Source of the DNA: BMS3BBIN04 sp964552465
GTDB lineage: Bacteria > Electryoneota > Electryoneia > Electryoneales > Electryoneaceae
Reading direction: 5' to 3'
Length of the DNA: 64,000 nt
Assembly: GCA_964552465.1 (NCBI GenBank)
Contig: CAZKGR010000006.1
Coordinates: 62,001-126,000, forward strand
Below are positions 17,801 through 25,829 of the stretch, one piece after another (position 1 is the stretch's first letter; every line of letters starts with the position of its first letter). The notes beneath the pieces are model-generated. The model worked only from the letters and a program-made list of their open reading frames with translations. It was not told the DNA's origin and ran no database searches. The translations under genes were made by a program, and so were the position numbers.

Positions 17801-19356
17801 TTGAACTCGAGACCAGTAAGTTGAGTGAAGCTGATATTCTGGCCGACCAGGTCGCCGTCATTCGCTGCAGACCATAGCAGGTTGGTTGTGTCGATTTCGG
17901 CGTCCGTACCGTAGAACATCTGGTACTCAGCGAAGTTGGGGTCCAGAGACAAACCACTCCAGGTTAATTCAACAAAATCGTCTGCAGCATAGAAGACCGA
18001 AATGTCTGTTGGAGTTGTTGGTGGATCAATGTCTTGCGGATTTACTACATCGTTCACATAAGCGATCAACGCATCTGACGCAGATTCATAGTATCTCAGC
18101 ATCGCATCCCAGTTAGATTCCGTTGGCGGGATTGTGCCATCATAGTAGTTGTCTTCTATGTACCCAGCGTCAGCAACTGCATATGGCAACTCATCAAATT
18201 CGACGTGTACCCAGCGGTCAAACGCCTCAAATCTGTTCACGCCTTGAGCGCAAGCTGCCATCTGCGGGCTATCTGGATAACCAGATAGTGGCACGTTGGT
18301 CGATATTTCAATACCTGATTCCAAATGATGCAAACCATATCCTCGCCAGACGGCGAAGTAATTGCCAACAGTAACCTCTGCTTGCCCTTCAATTGAATAG
18401 TCTGCCGGGACGACTGTGGTTGGTGCGAAATTGACCCAATCGTAGCCCATTCCTGATATATCGCGGCCTGGACGGTTTGGATAGCCATCAACTGAGCCAC
18501 CGCTGATCTGAATGGTCGGTTCACCACCGTGTGACTCTGTGTCATAGCTGTGCAATTGTATGGTCAGATCACGTTGATCTTGCGAGCGTATTAAGTCAAC
18601 GAAGAACTCAGTGAACCACTGTACTGGTAAATCACCGTTTCGTGAGGGATCTGAAAGTGAGCGAGAGTTGTTGTAGTCTTGACCTTCCACCCACATGACT
18701 TCGCGTCCGGTCCCATGGATTGACAGTGCGCCCAGACTTCCATCAAGAAAGAGGTCAGTTGTCAATGGAACACAGATATAGTCGTCATTTACATGTACAA
18801 CTTGTGCATGCGCCCATGGAGCGTCTGCCTGCGGGTTAATTATGAACAACCCCCAGCCTTTATCGAAGCTGCCAGTAACGTCATCATCAGGTCCTGCATA
18901 AAAACCGGTATCTATGTAGGACTCGTTCAGGAGTTCGCGGAGCATACGGTAGGTGTCGCCTGTCTCGGTGTCTTCAAAATAGACGACTTCATAAGGGATG
19001 CTGTTCAGATCAAGCAGCGCTTGAGCCTGCGTGGGTTCGTCGCTCCATAGATATCCAAACACTTGTCGCCAAAGTTGGCGTGTGGCAGGGATATCCTCAG
19101 TGATCAGCTCAAAGCTACCAAAGCCGTTTGTTTGAGGATCGAGTCGGAAAGGGCAATGGACATTGTAGCCACCTTCGACTGCCTGGCCCTCAACGGTGTG
19201 GGAAATCCAGTTATCGTAACTGGCGGCCGGTTCATCTCCCAGGATGAAGGATCTTAGGGAACCCGTCTCGTTTATCTGTGCGTTCACCGGGATAGAATTG
19301 AAATATGCAAGCAGGATCATCCCCAGCATTGCGAACAACCAGGGTGAACACCTCAT
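14890..19356 (-). CDS. Giant secreted multidomain protein with T9SS type A sorting domain
   Basis: This exported protein has 1488 residues, with a signal peptide cut before QINETG. The N-terminal 400 residues are an unassigned globular region with LSIHGTGREVMW and LQLHSYDTESHGG-like histidine-rich stretches that could form an active site; I recognise no family. Several fibronectin-III/Ig-like modules follow (about 440-800 and 1080-1390). Between them, at about 820-1000, is a beta-sandwich module with FPFTYYGDSYFAVVISSNGNI and IIAPWWMDLRP, common in FCB exoproteins. The last 85 residues hold YPNPFNPTT, VFNIVGQRV, SGVYFVRA and KIVLVR, a clear type A sorting domain for outer-membrane export and attachment. 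The start at 19356 has AGGAG 9 bases upstream. It is a single-gene unit; the function may be proteolytic or adhesive. Confidence 0.8.
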   Translation of the reverse strand: MRCSPWLFAMLGMILLAYFNSIPVNAQINETGSLRSFILGDEPAASYDNWISHTVEGQAVEGGYNVHCPFRLDPQTNGFGSFELITEDIPATRQLWRQVFGYLWSDEPTQAQALLDLNSIPYEVVYFEDTETGDTYRMLRELLNESYIDTGFYAGPDDDVTGSFDKGWGLFIINPQADAPWAHAQVVHVNDDYICVPLTTDLFLDGSLGALSIHGTGREVMWVEGQDYNNSRSLSDPSRNGDLPVQWFTEFFVDLIRSQDQRDLTIQLHSYDTESHGGEPTIQISGGSVDGYPNRPGRDISGMGYDWVNFAPTTVVPADYSIEGQAEVTVGNYFAVWRGYGLHHLESGIEISTNVPLSGYPDSPQMAACAQGVNRFEAFDRWVHVEFDELPYAVADAGYIEDNYYDGTIPPTESNWDAMLRYYESASDALIAYVNDVVNPQDIDPPTTPTDISVFYAADDFVELTWSGLSLDPNFAEYQMFYGTDAEIDTTNLLWSAANDGDLVGQNISFTQLTGLEFNQDYGFRLRGIDIFGQAGDLTETIRATTSEGDQPPLPFSLISPLEGDTCFTLDTTLVWESTTDPDLYDVPHYDVWVDTLLDLSTAWIPQGADSLADTTVDLSNLRNRVTYYWTVRATDRNTAGTWANETRSLVTWHTLPPAPFELASPIDRRTLWDAQSATLVWNSSFSQENPGAEISYIPIIADNGGFDNADTMYTTDTSYVVDNLQINTTYWWKVLAYDEADTTECEDVWKFFVWERLVPNFSLLAPDDGAWIDEDTVEVSWSVPEDITFSRRDNSDANKPLPHTQARLDILSEQMTHEPKGSSSHGGEGWAAIDNHGGPDDFGHVWIDNEEPGGPLYYWIEISESGTLSTVSDIDDGTETVMLPFPFTYYGDSYFAVVISSNGNIHFGEADNDYNHYTIPSEDGPAGIIAPWWMDLRPNVRGNIYYQASGNMFIVQWDDCRQYGHADWLYTFQVILYADGRIKFQYKSMTGGLADATIGIENLSEDDGLLVAFNAAYVADRIATMFTLDDWIYNVQWSAHPDFTDSISISTNENQYEIGDVIWQQMYYDEMDELPDDLPVYWRVQTTNLYGQTAWANPGEDGRNFLVYLQEDPSTFELSLPEDGATVETDTVTVSWLPATDPDPLDTLSYVVEWSDDANVFNPLNQAVVADTFFTITDLLTLLEPSFPNEIPSHDFRLFKRQRTNKADRSRSKAVSAESIEEIAETQPVVEDELDELPDNSTLYWRVRVQDQAGNTTWPDHGDTPWSFIVQVPEPPSAFNLLVPINSDTLNNEEISDLLFSWEDSVDPDPNEDVSYSINLQVEIGDLIDTTFSMDELEQSDLALNLLDHVLLDEWEDWWLVTWRINAISGTDTVACIEDFSFHVEPYLNILDQRFAGIPDEFSVASIYPNPFNPTTTVAIGLPATANLQVDVFNIVGQRVQTSKLDQVAAGYQSVVVDGQSFASGVYFVRAVIPGKLDEVRKIVLVR

Positions 19357-19488
19357 TCAAAACTCCTAGCAAAGAACAGTTGAATCCTTTGCCCGAAGTA
19401 TACGAGATGAAATGAAGGGATGCGCAGCTTACGAGCGAAAAATGTAAATCCAAAGACCGGAGAACATGCAGATGAGGAGGTAGTCAGA

Positions 19489-20616
19489 CTACAGCTTTTG
19501 TTTCTTTGCGTATACAGTATGCAGCCCTTCCGTGCAGTTGGCACACATGTCAGGTCGGTTTCCAGTCAGGATACGCTGCCGGAACTCTCTGTATTCAGGA
19601 GAGCCCCAAATTGTAGTGAAGCCATCGTCGATGGCGTTTCCGAGAATGAAGTCCCCGTCCTTGTCAAAGCAGCAAGGAACAACGGTCCCATCCCATTGCA
19701 CAACAGCACTGCCATAAATACGGGCGCAGAACGGTCGTTTCATTCGTTTCAGCACCCATGCGCCGTCCTTTAACACATAGCGTCTGAGCTTCGGGTCACT
19801 CGGCAGCCATTTTTCACCCTCTGCCTTATCAAACGCCTCCAACTGGGCAGTCTTGAAGACGACTTCGTTCACGCCCCATTCTTTGGCAAGACTGAGCGCT
19901 TCATCTCGTTCATGCAGATTGTGTTTGAATAACAAGAATTGCCAGCTCAGAATGGGAAAATGTAGATTGAGTTTGCTTTTAATCTCGGCGACATTCCTCA
20001 CGCCCGTTTCTACTTTTTCCCACTTTCCGCCGACTCGATATTGGACATGGCTTTCAGCAGAAGCGCCATCAAGCGAGAGAATACACGTGTGCAAACCGGA
20101 ACGGACGACCGCTTCAGCAATACGAGTTTTAGCCAGCGGTTCCACGTTGGTTGACATGATAACCCGGGTACCGGCCTGGGTGGCGTGCCGAATGATACCA
20201 GGTGTGTCTGAATTCACCAGCGGCTCGCCTTGATTCCAGAGTTGTAGCAGGGTGGGGGCGGGAGTGATGTTGTCGTAAAGCAAACGGAAGCGCTCAAGTG
20301 TCAACCTGCCATTTGGACGGCTGAGTTCGCCACGTCCAGTCGGGCAATGTGGGCATTTCAATTGACACGCGGTTGTTGGCTCGATCATCAGCATCGTTGG
20401 CAATCCCCATACGTGGGGACGTCGAGTTATAGCTGAGGTCAATACAGCACCACTTATCTTGCAGAAGTTGATGATCTGGGAAAGTGTTGGCCTTGTCCTG
20501 GGTTTAAGTGGTTCGAGTTCATGCCAACGCGTAGGATTCCCATCAGTGACTGTCTCGGCTTGGCTCAACTCGGTGGACATCGATAGGCTAGTTGACATCG
20601 ATGATCTCAACTTCAT
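19489..20616 (-). CDS. Radical SAM/SPASM protein
   Basis: This protein of up to 375 residues has a radical-SAM CQLKCPHC cluster motif (CxxxCxxC) at about residue 83. GEPL and LSLDGASAE follow as SAM-binding strands. A C-terminal SPASM region holds auxiliary-cluster cysteines (PFCARIYGSAVVQWDGTVVPCC, DMCANC). Such enzymes modify peptides or proteins; the substrate is unknown. The exact start is unclear: ATG 20616, 20598 and 20580 are in frame, none with a strong ribosome site, and the first two lie inside the upstream glutaminyl cyclase gene, suggesting translational coupling. It is the third gene in a minus-strand run after the anSME-like protein and the cyclase. Confidence 0.85.
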   Translation of the reverse strand: MKLRSSMSTSLSMSTELSQAETVTDGNPTRWHELEPLKPRTRPTLSQIINFCKISGAVLTSAITRRPHVWGLPTMLMIEPTTACQLKCPHCPTGRGELSRPNGRLTLERFRLLYDNITPAPTLLQLWNQGEPLVNSDTPGIIRHATQAGTRVIMSTNVEPLAKTRIAEAVVRSGLHTCILSLDGASAESHVQYRVGGKWEKVETGVRNVAEIKSKLNLHFPILSWQFLLFKHNLHERDEALSLAKEWGVNEVVFKTAQLEAFDKAEGEKWLPSDPKLRRYVLKDGAWVLKRMKRPFCARIYGSAVVQWDGTVVPCCFDKDGDFILGNAIDDGFTTIWGSPEYREFRQRILTGNRPDMCANCTEGLHTVYAKKQKL

Positions 20617-21397
20617 AGAGTCGGGGCCAGTATTTCCCTGTCAAATACAGTTTTCCAGTATTTGAGTCGTGTGCAATGCCATTCAACACCTCAGAACGTA
20701 TTTCTTCAGAGGTTTCATCGAGCAGGCCTTCAAGGTAGATCCAGGCACTAATCTCACCCGTATCAGGATTGATACGTGCAATCAGATCTGTGGGCAAGAT
20801 ATTTGCGAAGATTTCACCGTCGATGTATTCAAGTTCGTTCAGACCGTTTACGACGCCGTCTCGATCCCAGACCGGGACTGTTTTCACTACACGGTAGCTC
20901 AGTGGATCAATGAATTTCAGCTCAGCATTGCCATTACTCATGATCAGGTGCGTTCCATCATGTGTAATTCCCCAGCCTTCGCCCTCATAGAAGAATTCGC
21001 CTGAACGTTCGAAACTGTCCAGATCATAGATGTAGCAAATGCCGCTGCGCCAAGTGAGTTGATAGATCTTTCCATCAAAGATGGTGATTCCTTCACCAAA
21101 TGCCATTTCCGAAAGGTCGATCTGCTTCAGTACATCACCAGTAGCAAGGTCTACCAGGCGCAAATTGGAGCTGCCAAAATGACCAGTACCCTCATAGAGA
21201 ATTCCCTCGTGGATGACCAATCCCTGGGTGAAAGCTGTGGCATCGTGTGGAAAACTGTTAATTACATCATAGCTTTGAACCGGCGAACCCCTGAAATTGG
21301 AAGGAATGCCACCGAATTGAGCAAATCCCGTATCTGAAAGGCTCACAAGGAGGCTTAATACGAGCAGGGTGATGGTGAATTGTGTTGTTCTATTCAT
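20588..21397 (-). CDS. Secreted glutaminyl-peptide cyclotransferase
   Basis: This exported protein of 269 residues is of the plant/bacterial beta-propeller glutamine cyclotransferase type. It converts N-terminal glutamine of exported proteins to pyroglutamate in the periplasm. Its own signal peptide ends GFA and is followed by Q. Diagnostic blocks are FPHDATAFTQGLVI, LYEGTGHFGSSNLR, FGEGITIFDGKIYQLTWR, MSNGNAELKFIDP, LNELEYIDGEIFANI and LNGIAHDSNTGKLYLTGKYWP. The length is normal. It lies 6 bases after an anSME-type radical SAM gene and overlaps the next radical SAM gene, so the three are likely one transcript. At least ten other signal peptides in the window are also followed by Q, making these proteins candidate substrates. 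Confidence 0.93.
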   Translation of the reverse strand: MNRTTQFTITLLVLSLLVSLSDTGFAQFGGIPSNFRGSPVQSYDVINSFPHDATAFTQGLVIHEGILYEGTGHFGSSNLRLVDLATGDVLKQIDLSEMAFGEGITIFDGKIYQLTWRSGICYIYDLDSFERSGEFFYEGEGWGITHDGTHLIMSNGNAELKFIDPLSYRVVKTVPVWDRDGVVNGLNELEYIDGEIFANILPTDLIARINPDTGEISAWIYLEGLLDETSEEIRSEVLNGIAHDSNTGKLYLTGKYWPRLYEVEIIDVN

Positions 21398-21403
21398 ATG
21401 AAA

Positions 21404-22558
21404 TCAAATCCCGAATTTCGCCATACGTTGTTGTGTCTTCCAGCGTTCCGCAAGTTCTGTCAATCGCTCATCTGCGTGTTCGAAGAACATCTTCATTGAC
21501 AGGCAAAAGTGGTTACTACCATTGTCTTCAGGGTCTTGCAGACGATCTTTCGTACAACCACCATAGCAATACTTCAACCATTTGCAATCTTCACACTCTT
21601 GTGGAAAATCCGCCTTGAGACGTCCGAACTCAGTCTGTTTAACTGAGTTAAGCATCTCCAACACATTTTCCTGCATGATGTTGCCGAGCTTCCAGTCTGG
21701 CTCAACGAAGAAGTCACATGAGTAAACATCACCGTTGTATTCAATAACCGTATAAGTTCCGCATTCTGGTTGCAGGTTGCAATCCGGAGGATCAATGCCA
21801 ACGTATGAATGGAATACTGAGTCGAAGAAACGGATCGTTGTCTGTTTCTTTCCAGCCTCGAAGTCCTTGTGCCATAAGTCGAAGTTTTTTATCAGAAATT
21901 GTCCGTATGCTTCTGCCGAGACCGAATAACTGGCGGCCTTTGTAGGATCCTCTGGGTCGCGTTCAACGCAGGGAATAAACTGCATGTAAGTCAAGCCGAG
22001 ATCACGCAAATACGTGTATATCTCCTCAGCGTGCTGGGCTGAATAATCAGTTATCACCGTAAGTGCATTCGTCGCGACGCCACGGTCCAGCAAGCGATGT
22101 GCAGCATCGACTACTTGCTTCCATGACCCTTTTGTCGGGCTCTGCTTGCGGTAGTAGTCGTGGACGTGTTGCGGACCGTCCAGCGACAGTCCGACGAGAA
22201 ACTTGTATTTATCGAGGAATTGTACCCATTTACGACCGATGAGCAGGCCGTTGGTCTGTAGTCCGTTGCCCACAATTTGCCTGCGGCCGTACTTCTGCTG
22301 AAACTCGACTACCTTCTCGAAGAAGGGGAGACCCATAAGGGTAGGTTCGCCACCCTGCCAGCCGAATGTTATCTGTTGCCCGGCAGCACTCATAACCTGC
22401 TTGACAAGTTCTTCAAGCACGTTTTCATGCATTCGATGGCGAGTGTGTGCGCTGAATAGATCGGCCTTCTTCAGGTAAAAGCAATAGCTACAGGCCATGT
22501 TACAATCGGGGCCTGCAGGCTTTACCAGAACGGCATGCAGCGGTTTTCGGGTGTTCAT
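21404..22558 (-). CDS. Anaerobic sulfatase-maturase-like radical SAM/SPASM enzyme
   Basis: This 384-residue cytosolic protein resembles anSME, which oxidises a Cys or Ser of sulfatases to formylglycine. CNMACSYCFYL at about residue 20 is the radical-SAM CxxxCxxC, FGWQGGEPTLMG the SAM-binding GGEP motif, and LSLDGPQHVHD a further family block. The SPASM region has CGTYTVIEYNGDVYSCDFF and CEDCKWLKYCYGGC cysteines for two auxiliary clusters. No sulfatase gene is in the window, so it may have another substrate. It lies 122 bases downstream of the last gene of the ExbB/PorP-containing operon, and 6 bases before the glutaminyl cyclase gene. No strong ribosome site is needed to choose ATG 22558, the only good N-terminus. 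Confidence 0.85.
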   Translation of the reverse strand: MNTRKPLHAVLVKPAGPDCNMACSYCFYLKKADLFSAHTRHRMHENVLEELVKQVMSAAGQQITFGWQGGEPTLMGLPFFEKVVEFQQKYGRRQIVGNGLQTNGLLIGRKWVQFLDKYKFLVGLSLDGPQHVHDYYRKQSPTKGSWKQVVDAAHRLLDRGVATNALTVITDYSAQHAEEIYTYLRDLGLTYMQFIPCVERDPEDPTKAASYSVSAEAYGQFLIKNFDLWHKDFEAGKKQTTIRFFDSVFHSYVGIDPPDCNLQPECGTYTVIEYNGDVYSCDFFVEPDWKLGNIMQENVLEMLNSVKQTEFGRLKADFPQECEDCKWLKYCYGGCTKDRLQDPEDNGSNHFCLSMKMFFEHADERLTELAERWKTQQRMAKFGI

Positions 22559-22680
22559 CTTTTGCCGATATCGCGTGAGCCAGATAGGATCAGTAGGTAT
22601 ACCGTAACATATAGGTCACAGGTTCCGAGCGCGAATGTACTACAATCGAAGAGTCAACCGGTATTCTACGCAGTAACGTC

Positions 22681-24474
22681 TTACTCTGCGTCGACAACGA
22701 CTATGGATGGCAAGATGCAGCGGAAACCGATCGTGGATGCATACCACATGGGCGGATGAGCCATCTCAGGAACAGTTTCTTCAATGATGTCGTGCGGGGT
22801 AGAGAATGCACCACCCAGACTGTAGCGACCATCCGGAGGCGCGGTATCCTGGACCCATTCAGAAGCATTACCAATCAGATGAACCATTGTGGTTGGATTT
22901 ATAACCAGCCCCAATCCTGGTGCCATCCACCGGAAACCATCGCCTGGGCCTAAAAGGTTAGCGAATTCCGTCGCGGAAGAAAGGCCTTTTGCGAGCCGAT
23001 TGACAGCTTCAGAATAGATCTCTCTATTTGGCAGTCGGAATCCGCCAGTCGGATTCACAACACGGCCGCTGTCATCATATGCTGGTTCCAAACCAAGGAT
23101 TTCAGATCGCCAGTTGCAAAATGCAACGGCATCGTCCCAAGTCACCATTACAGCCGGTTGAGTGTTGCGTGCGCTCCAATATCCACTTGACGCATGGTCC
23201 GGATCATCAGGTAATGCTCGATCTGTATCTTCACAGAACTGAGCATATTCAGCCGCACTTACTTCATCCGCATCTACGAACCACGATTCACCGTTCGGAA
23301 GCTCCATCAGCATCATGCCGTAGGCTACTGTACGCACGGCCTGCGAAACGGCATCTGAAATCGCCTGATCTCCAAGGCTGTTGGCGCTGACAATCCGGTA
23401 AGAAACATTCAGTCCACGGCTTGGGAGGTAATCAGTATATGTATTTACGTCCGAGGGGAGATCGGCAATAGTATCGAAATCACTGCCGTTGATTGATCTT
23501 TGGACGAAATAGGTCGTAGTAATCGGTGCGGGTTCATCCCACGTTAAAAGAACAACCAAGTCTTCAGTCTTGTCGACTTGCAAGTTCTCTACTGTGTTCA
23601 TTTGCAGGCGAGCGGAAACGACACTGCTGAAATCGCCAATATTATCGCCTACGATTCCACGCACACGGTAGAATGTGGTGCGGTCAAAATCGACATTGTT
23701 ATCCACCCAGAATGTGTCTCCGAATGCAACATCAAAGAATGTCGTATCCAAACCTTCCAGCTTCTGGATTTGATACTCGTGCGGCCACTCTGTTGGTGGC
23801 ATCCAATTCAACTGAATGCTGTGGTCGCTTAACGCATCTACATACAGGCGAGTAGGTGGCGGAAAAGACAAGTAGACTGTATCCGCAACTGACGGTTCGC
23901 TTCTATTCAATTCAGATATGTAGAGGAGTCGAAAGAGCTGTGGTTTGAAGGTTTCCAACCCATCCACCACAACAGTCGTATCACCACCTCCGATGAAGCC
24001 CGCATCATTGAAAATCCCCTTAACCCGCATCTGTACAAGGATATGGCCTTCCCACTGCAAGCTGTCTTGCGGTGCGGTGACAATAACTTCGTCAATCCCA
24101 GATCGAGTAACCAGCGGAGGAGCAGGGGGTGGCAGATCGAACCGAACGAAGTGGTTTGGCCCGTACTCATCCAGATAATAGGCCGGATCAGGACGGAGAC
24201 GATAAACATATGTCGTGTTTACAGTCAGACTGTCATCGACGAATTTGTTCTCATCATCGAAAACAGCGATGGGCCGAAAATACGATGCGTCATCGAGCTT
24301 TCGTTCGAGGATTACTTTGTATTTGGATTTATTCCAATCCAGAGAGAGTTCGTGGTCGGAGATCCATTCTGAGGAGAGGATCAATTCGCGATTACTCCGC
24401 TGCGAAAATCCGTCCTGTGGAAACCAACAGCAGAGACTTAGAATCAGCAGCAGTATTGCGCTGAAACGCCTCAT
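22681..24474 (-). CDS. Exported FN3 plus FGE-fold protein, catalytically dead (GldJ/GldK-like)
   Basis: This 597-residue exported protein has a signal peptide followed by QRSNRE. The first 390 residues are fibronectin-III-like modules (near 35-120, 220-300 and 300-385). The C-terminal 200 are a formylglycine-generating-enzyme/SUMF1-like domain: WFVDADEVSAAEYAQFCEDT, PAVMVTWDDAVAFCNWR, GFRLPNREIYSEA, IGNASEWVQD, GGAFS and IGFRC. The active-site Cys pair of true FGE enzymes in the GGS...C...C segment is absent, so it should be structural, as are GldJ and GldK in type IX secretion and gliding. Its start overlaps the stop of the preceding FGE-fold gene (TGATG). It is the last gene of the operon. 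Confidence 0.8.
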   Translation of the reverse strand: MRRFSAILLLILSLCCWFPQDGFSQRSNRELILSSEWISDHELSLDWNKSKYKVILERKLDDASYFRPIAVFDDENKFVDDSLTVNTTYVYRLRPDPAYYLDEYGPNHFVRFDLPPPAPPLVTRSGIDEVIVTAPQDSLQWEGHILVQMRVKGIFNDAGFIGGGDTTVVVDGLETFKPQLFRLLYISELNRSEPSVADTVYLSFPPPTRLYVDALSDHSIQLNWMPPTEWPHEYQIQKLEGLDTTFFDVAFGDTFWVDNNVDFDRTTFYRVRGIVGDNIGDFSSVVSARLQMNTVENLQVDKTEDLVVLLTWDEPAPITTTYFVQRSINGSDFDTIADLPSDVNTYTDYLPSRGLNVSYRIVSANSLGDQAISDAVSQAVRTVAYGMMLMELPNGESWFVDADEVSAAEYAQFCEDTDRALPDDPDHASSGYWSARNTQPAVMVTWDDAVAFCNWRSEILGLEPAYDDSGRVVNPTGGFRLPNREIYSEAVNRLAKGLSSATEFANLLGPGDGFRWMAPGLGLVINPTTMVHLIGNASEWVQDTAPPDGRYSLGGAFSTPHDIIEETVPEMAHPPMWYASTIGFRCILPSIVVVDAE

Positions 24475-25829
24475 CAGCGGTTGCCCTCACGCATTACGCA
24501 TCGGAATCCCACGTACTGGTAACGTTCATGGGGGAAACGAGTTGCGCGCCGATTCAATTGCACATTGCTTGGAGGATCAAGGTAACTGCCACCCTTAATC
24601 ACAAAACGCAGTGACATGTCAACATCTTCTTCCGGCGCAGCGATTACGGCCGTCGTATCCGATGCTGTGGTGTCAGATTCGACGATTTGTTGCGATACCA
24701 GAGTGGGGTTTTCGTACTCGGCATCGTCATCCACTGCCTTAGTCAACGTGAAGTTGGTCAGAGTCCATTCTGCGACATTTCCAGCCATGTCATACAGCCC
24801 AGTGGCTGTCATCGATGTAGGATATGTCATAGTTGCTTTTGGAGCGCCAATTCGACTGGCATCCAACAGATTTGCCTGAATCGTTTCCGGATCTGCTTGT
24901 CCCCACGGATACCATTTTGTCAGATCCTCGTTGGTATAGATGCCAAAACAGGCAAGAATCCATTCCTCTTCCGTAGGCAGGCTTTTGCCGGCCCATTGTG
25001 CATAAGCAAACGCCCCAAACCAGTTGACAAATGTCACCGGCATAGTTTCTCGACCTTCATCAGCGACAAAGACTCCTTCAACTACCTGGGTGATATACAT
25101 ACGCTCATCAAAGAAGATCGCGTTCTCGAAATCAGAGGAGAGGAAGTTCGCGAATTCCTCGTTTGTTACTTCATGCTCATCCATGTAGAAACCATTTGTC
25201 CACGCAACTTCCAACTCTTCTTCGCGAAACTTGCGAAGTGGATCTGGGAGTTTACCCGCTGAGATCCAGACCATATCCTCAGGTCCGCTATAAACCGGTT
25301 CTGGCGGCGGGGTAAACAACTCATACGTTTGAACGGTATCAGAATCCTCTACAACGAGGCTGTCCATGAAAACACTATCAGCCTCAAAAAACATGGATTC
25401 ATCTGTCGCTGTGTCTTGAAATGCTGTGTCCAAGACCGCATCAAAAAGATCAACAGTGTCCACTACCGTAGTGTCTGCTTCAAACGTATCTATGACTGGA
25501 TCGTCAATCACTTCCTCATCCATCACAGATTCGTCAAGTGTTTGCGCAGTGTCCACTACCGTAGTGTCTGCCTCGAACGTATCTATGATGGGATCATCAA
25601 CCACTTCCTCATCCATCACAGATTCGTCAAGCATCAGCGTGGTGTCCTGAACCGCAGCTGTCGTGTCGGCTTCTTGAGCGTGCACGGCCGAGATTCCGAT
25701 GAACATCAGTATGACAGCCACCAGGAACGACACGGGAGCCGTGAAATGGACCGGCGGTGTGTTATGGCTTTTATGCATGGATTGACTCTCTACCAGCTTC
25801 ATCGGCGTAAATGAGTTCTTGCACATCAC
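24474..25829 (-). CDS. Exported FGE-fold protein with acidic repeats (GldK-like)
   Basis: This protein has 451 residues and a signal peptide cut before QEADTT. An Asp/Glu/Thr-rich low-complexity region (about 55-165) contains two near-identical 31-residue repeats (starting LDESVMDEEV). A SUMF1/FGE fold follows at about 190-450: FYMDEHEVTNEEFANFL, PVTFVNWFGAFAYAQWAGK, LPTEEEWILA, GLYDMAGNVAEWT, IKGGSYLDPP and YVGFRCV. The catalytic cysteines are missing, as in GldK, so it is probably a structural ring or spoke component. The GTG at 25829 and the ATG at 25826 both overlap the previous stop, with GGAGGA upstream; an internal ATG at 25778 also has a weak site. The acidic stretch suggests a disordered periplasmic tether. 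Confidence 0.8.
   Translation of the reverse strand: MMCKNSFTPMKLVESQSMHKSHNTPPVHFTAPVSFLVAVILMFIGISAVHAQEADTTAAVQDTTLMLDESVMDEEVVDDPIIDTFEADTTVVDTAQTLDESVMDEEVIDDPVIDTFEADTTVVDTVDLFDAVLDTAFQDTATDESMFFEADSVFMDSLVVEDSDTVQTYELFTPPPEPVYSGPEDMVWISAGKLPDPLRKFREEELEVAWTNGFYMDEHEVTNEEFANFLSSDFENAIFFDERMYITQVVEGVFVADEGRETMPVTFVNWFGAFAYAQWAGKSLPTEEEWILACFGIYTNEDLTKWYPWGQADPETIQANLLDASRIGAPKATMTYPTSMTATGLYDMAGNVAEWTLTNFTLTKAVDDDAEYENPTLVSQQIVESDTTASDTTAVIAAPEEDVDMSLRFVIKGGSYLDPPSNVQLNRRATRFPHERYQYVGFRCVMREGNR
25457..25642 (-). repeat. Two tandem 93-bp repeats in the GldK-like gene
   Basis: Two copies of a 93-base unit (31 codons) encode Asp/Glu/Thr-rich blocks that differ at only a few residues, suggesting a recent duplication. 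Confidence 0.85.

Noticed and set aside
25457..25642. CRISPR-like repeat
   Set aside because: Two direct tandem copies without spacers, translated as part of a protein.
24474..25829. Active formylglycine-generating enzyme
   Set aside because: Catalytic cysteines are missing in this and in the neighbouring FGE-fold protein.
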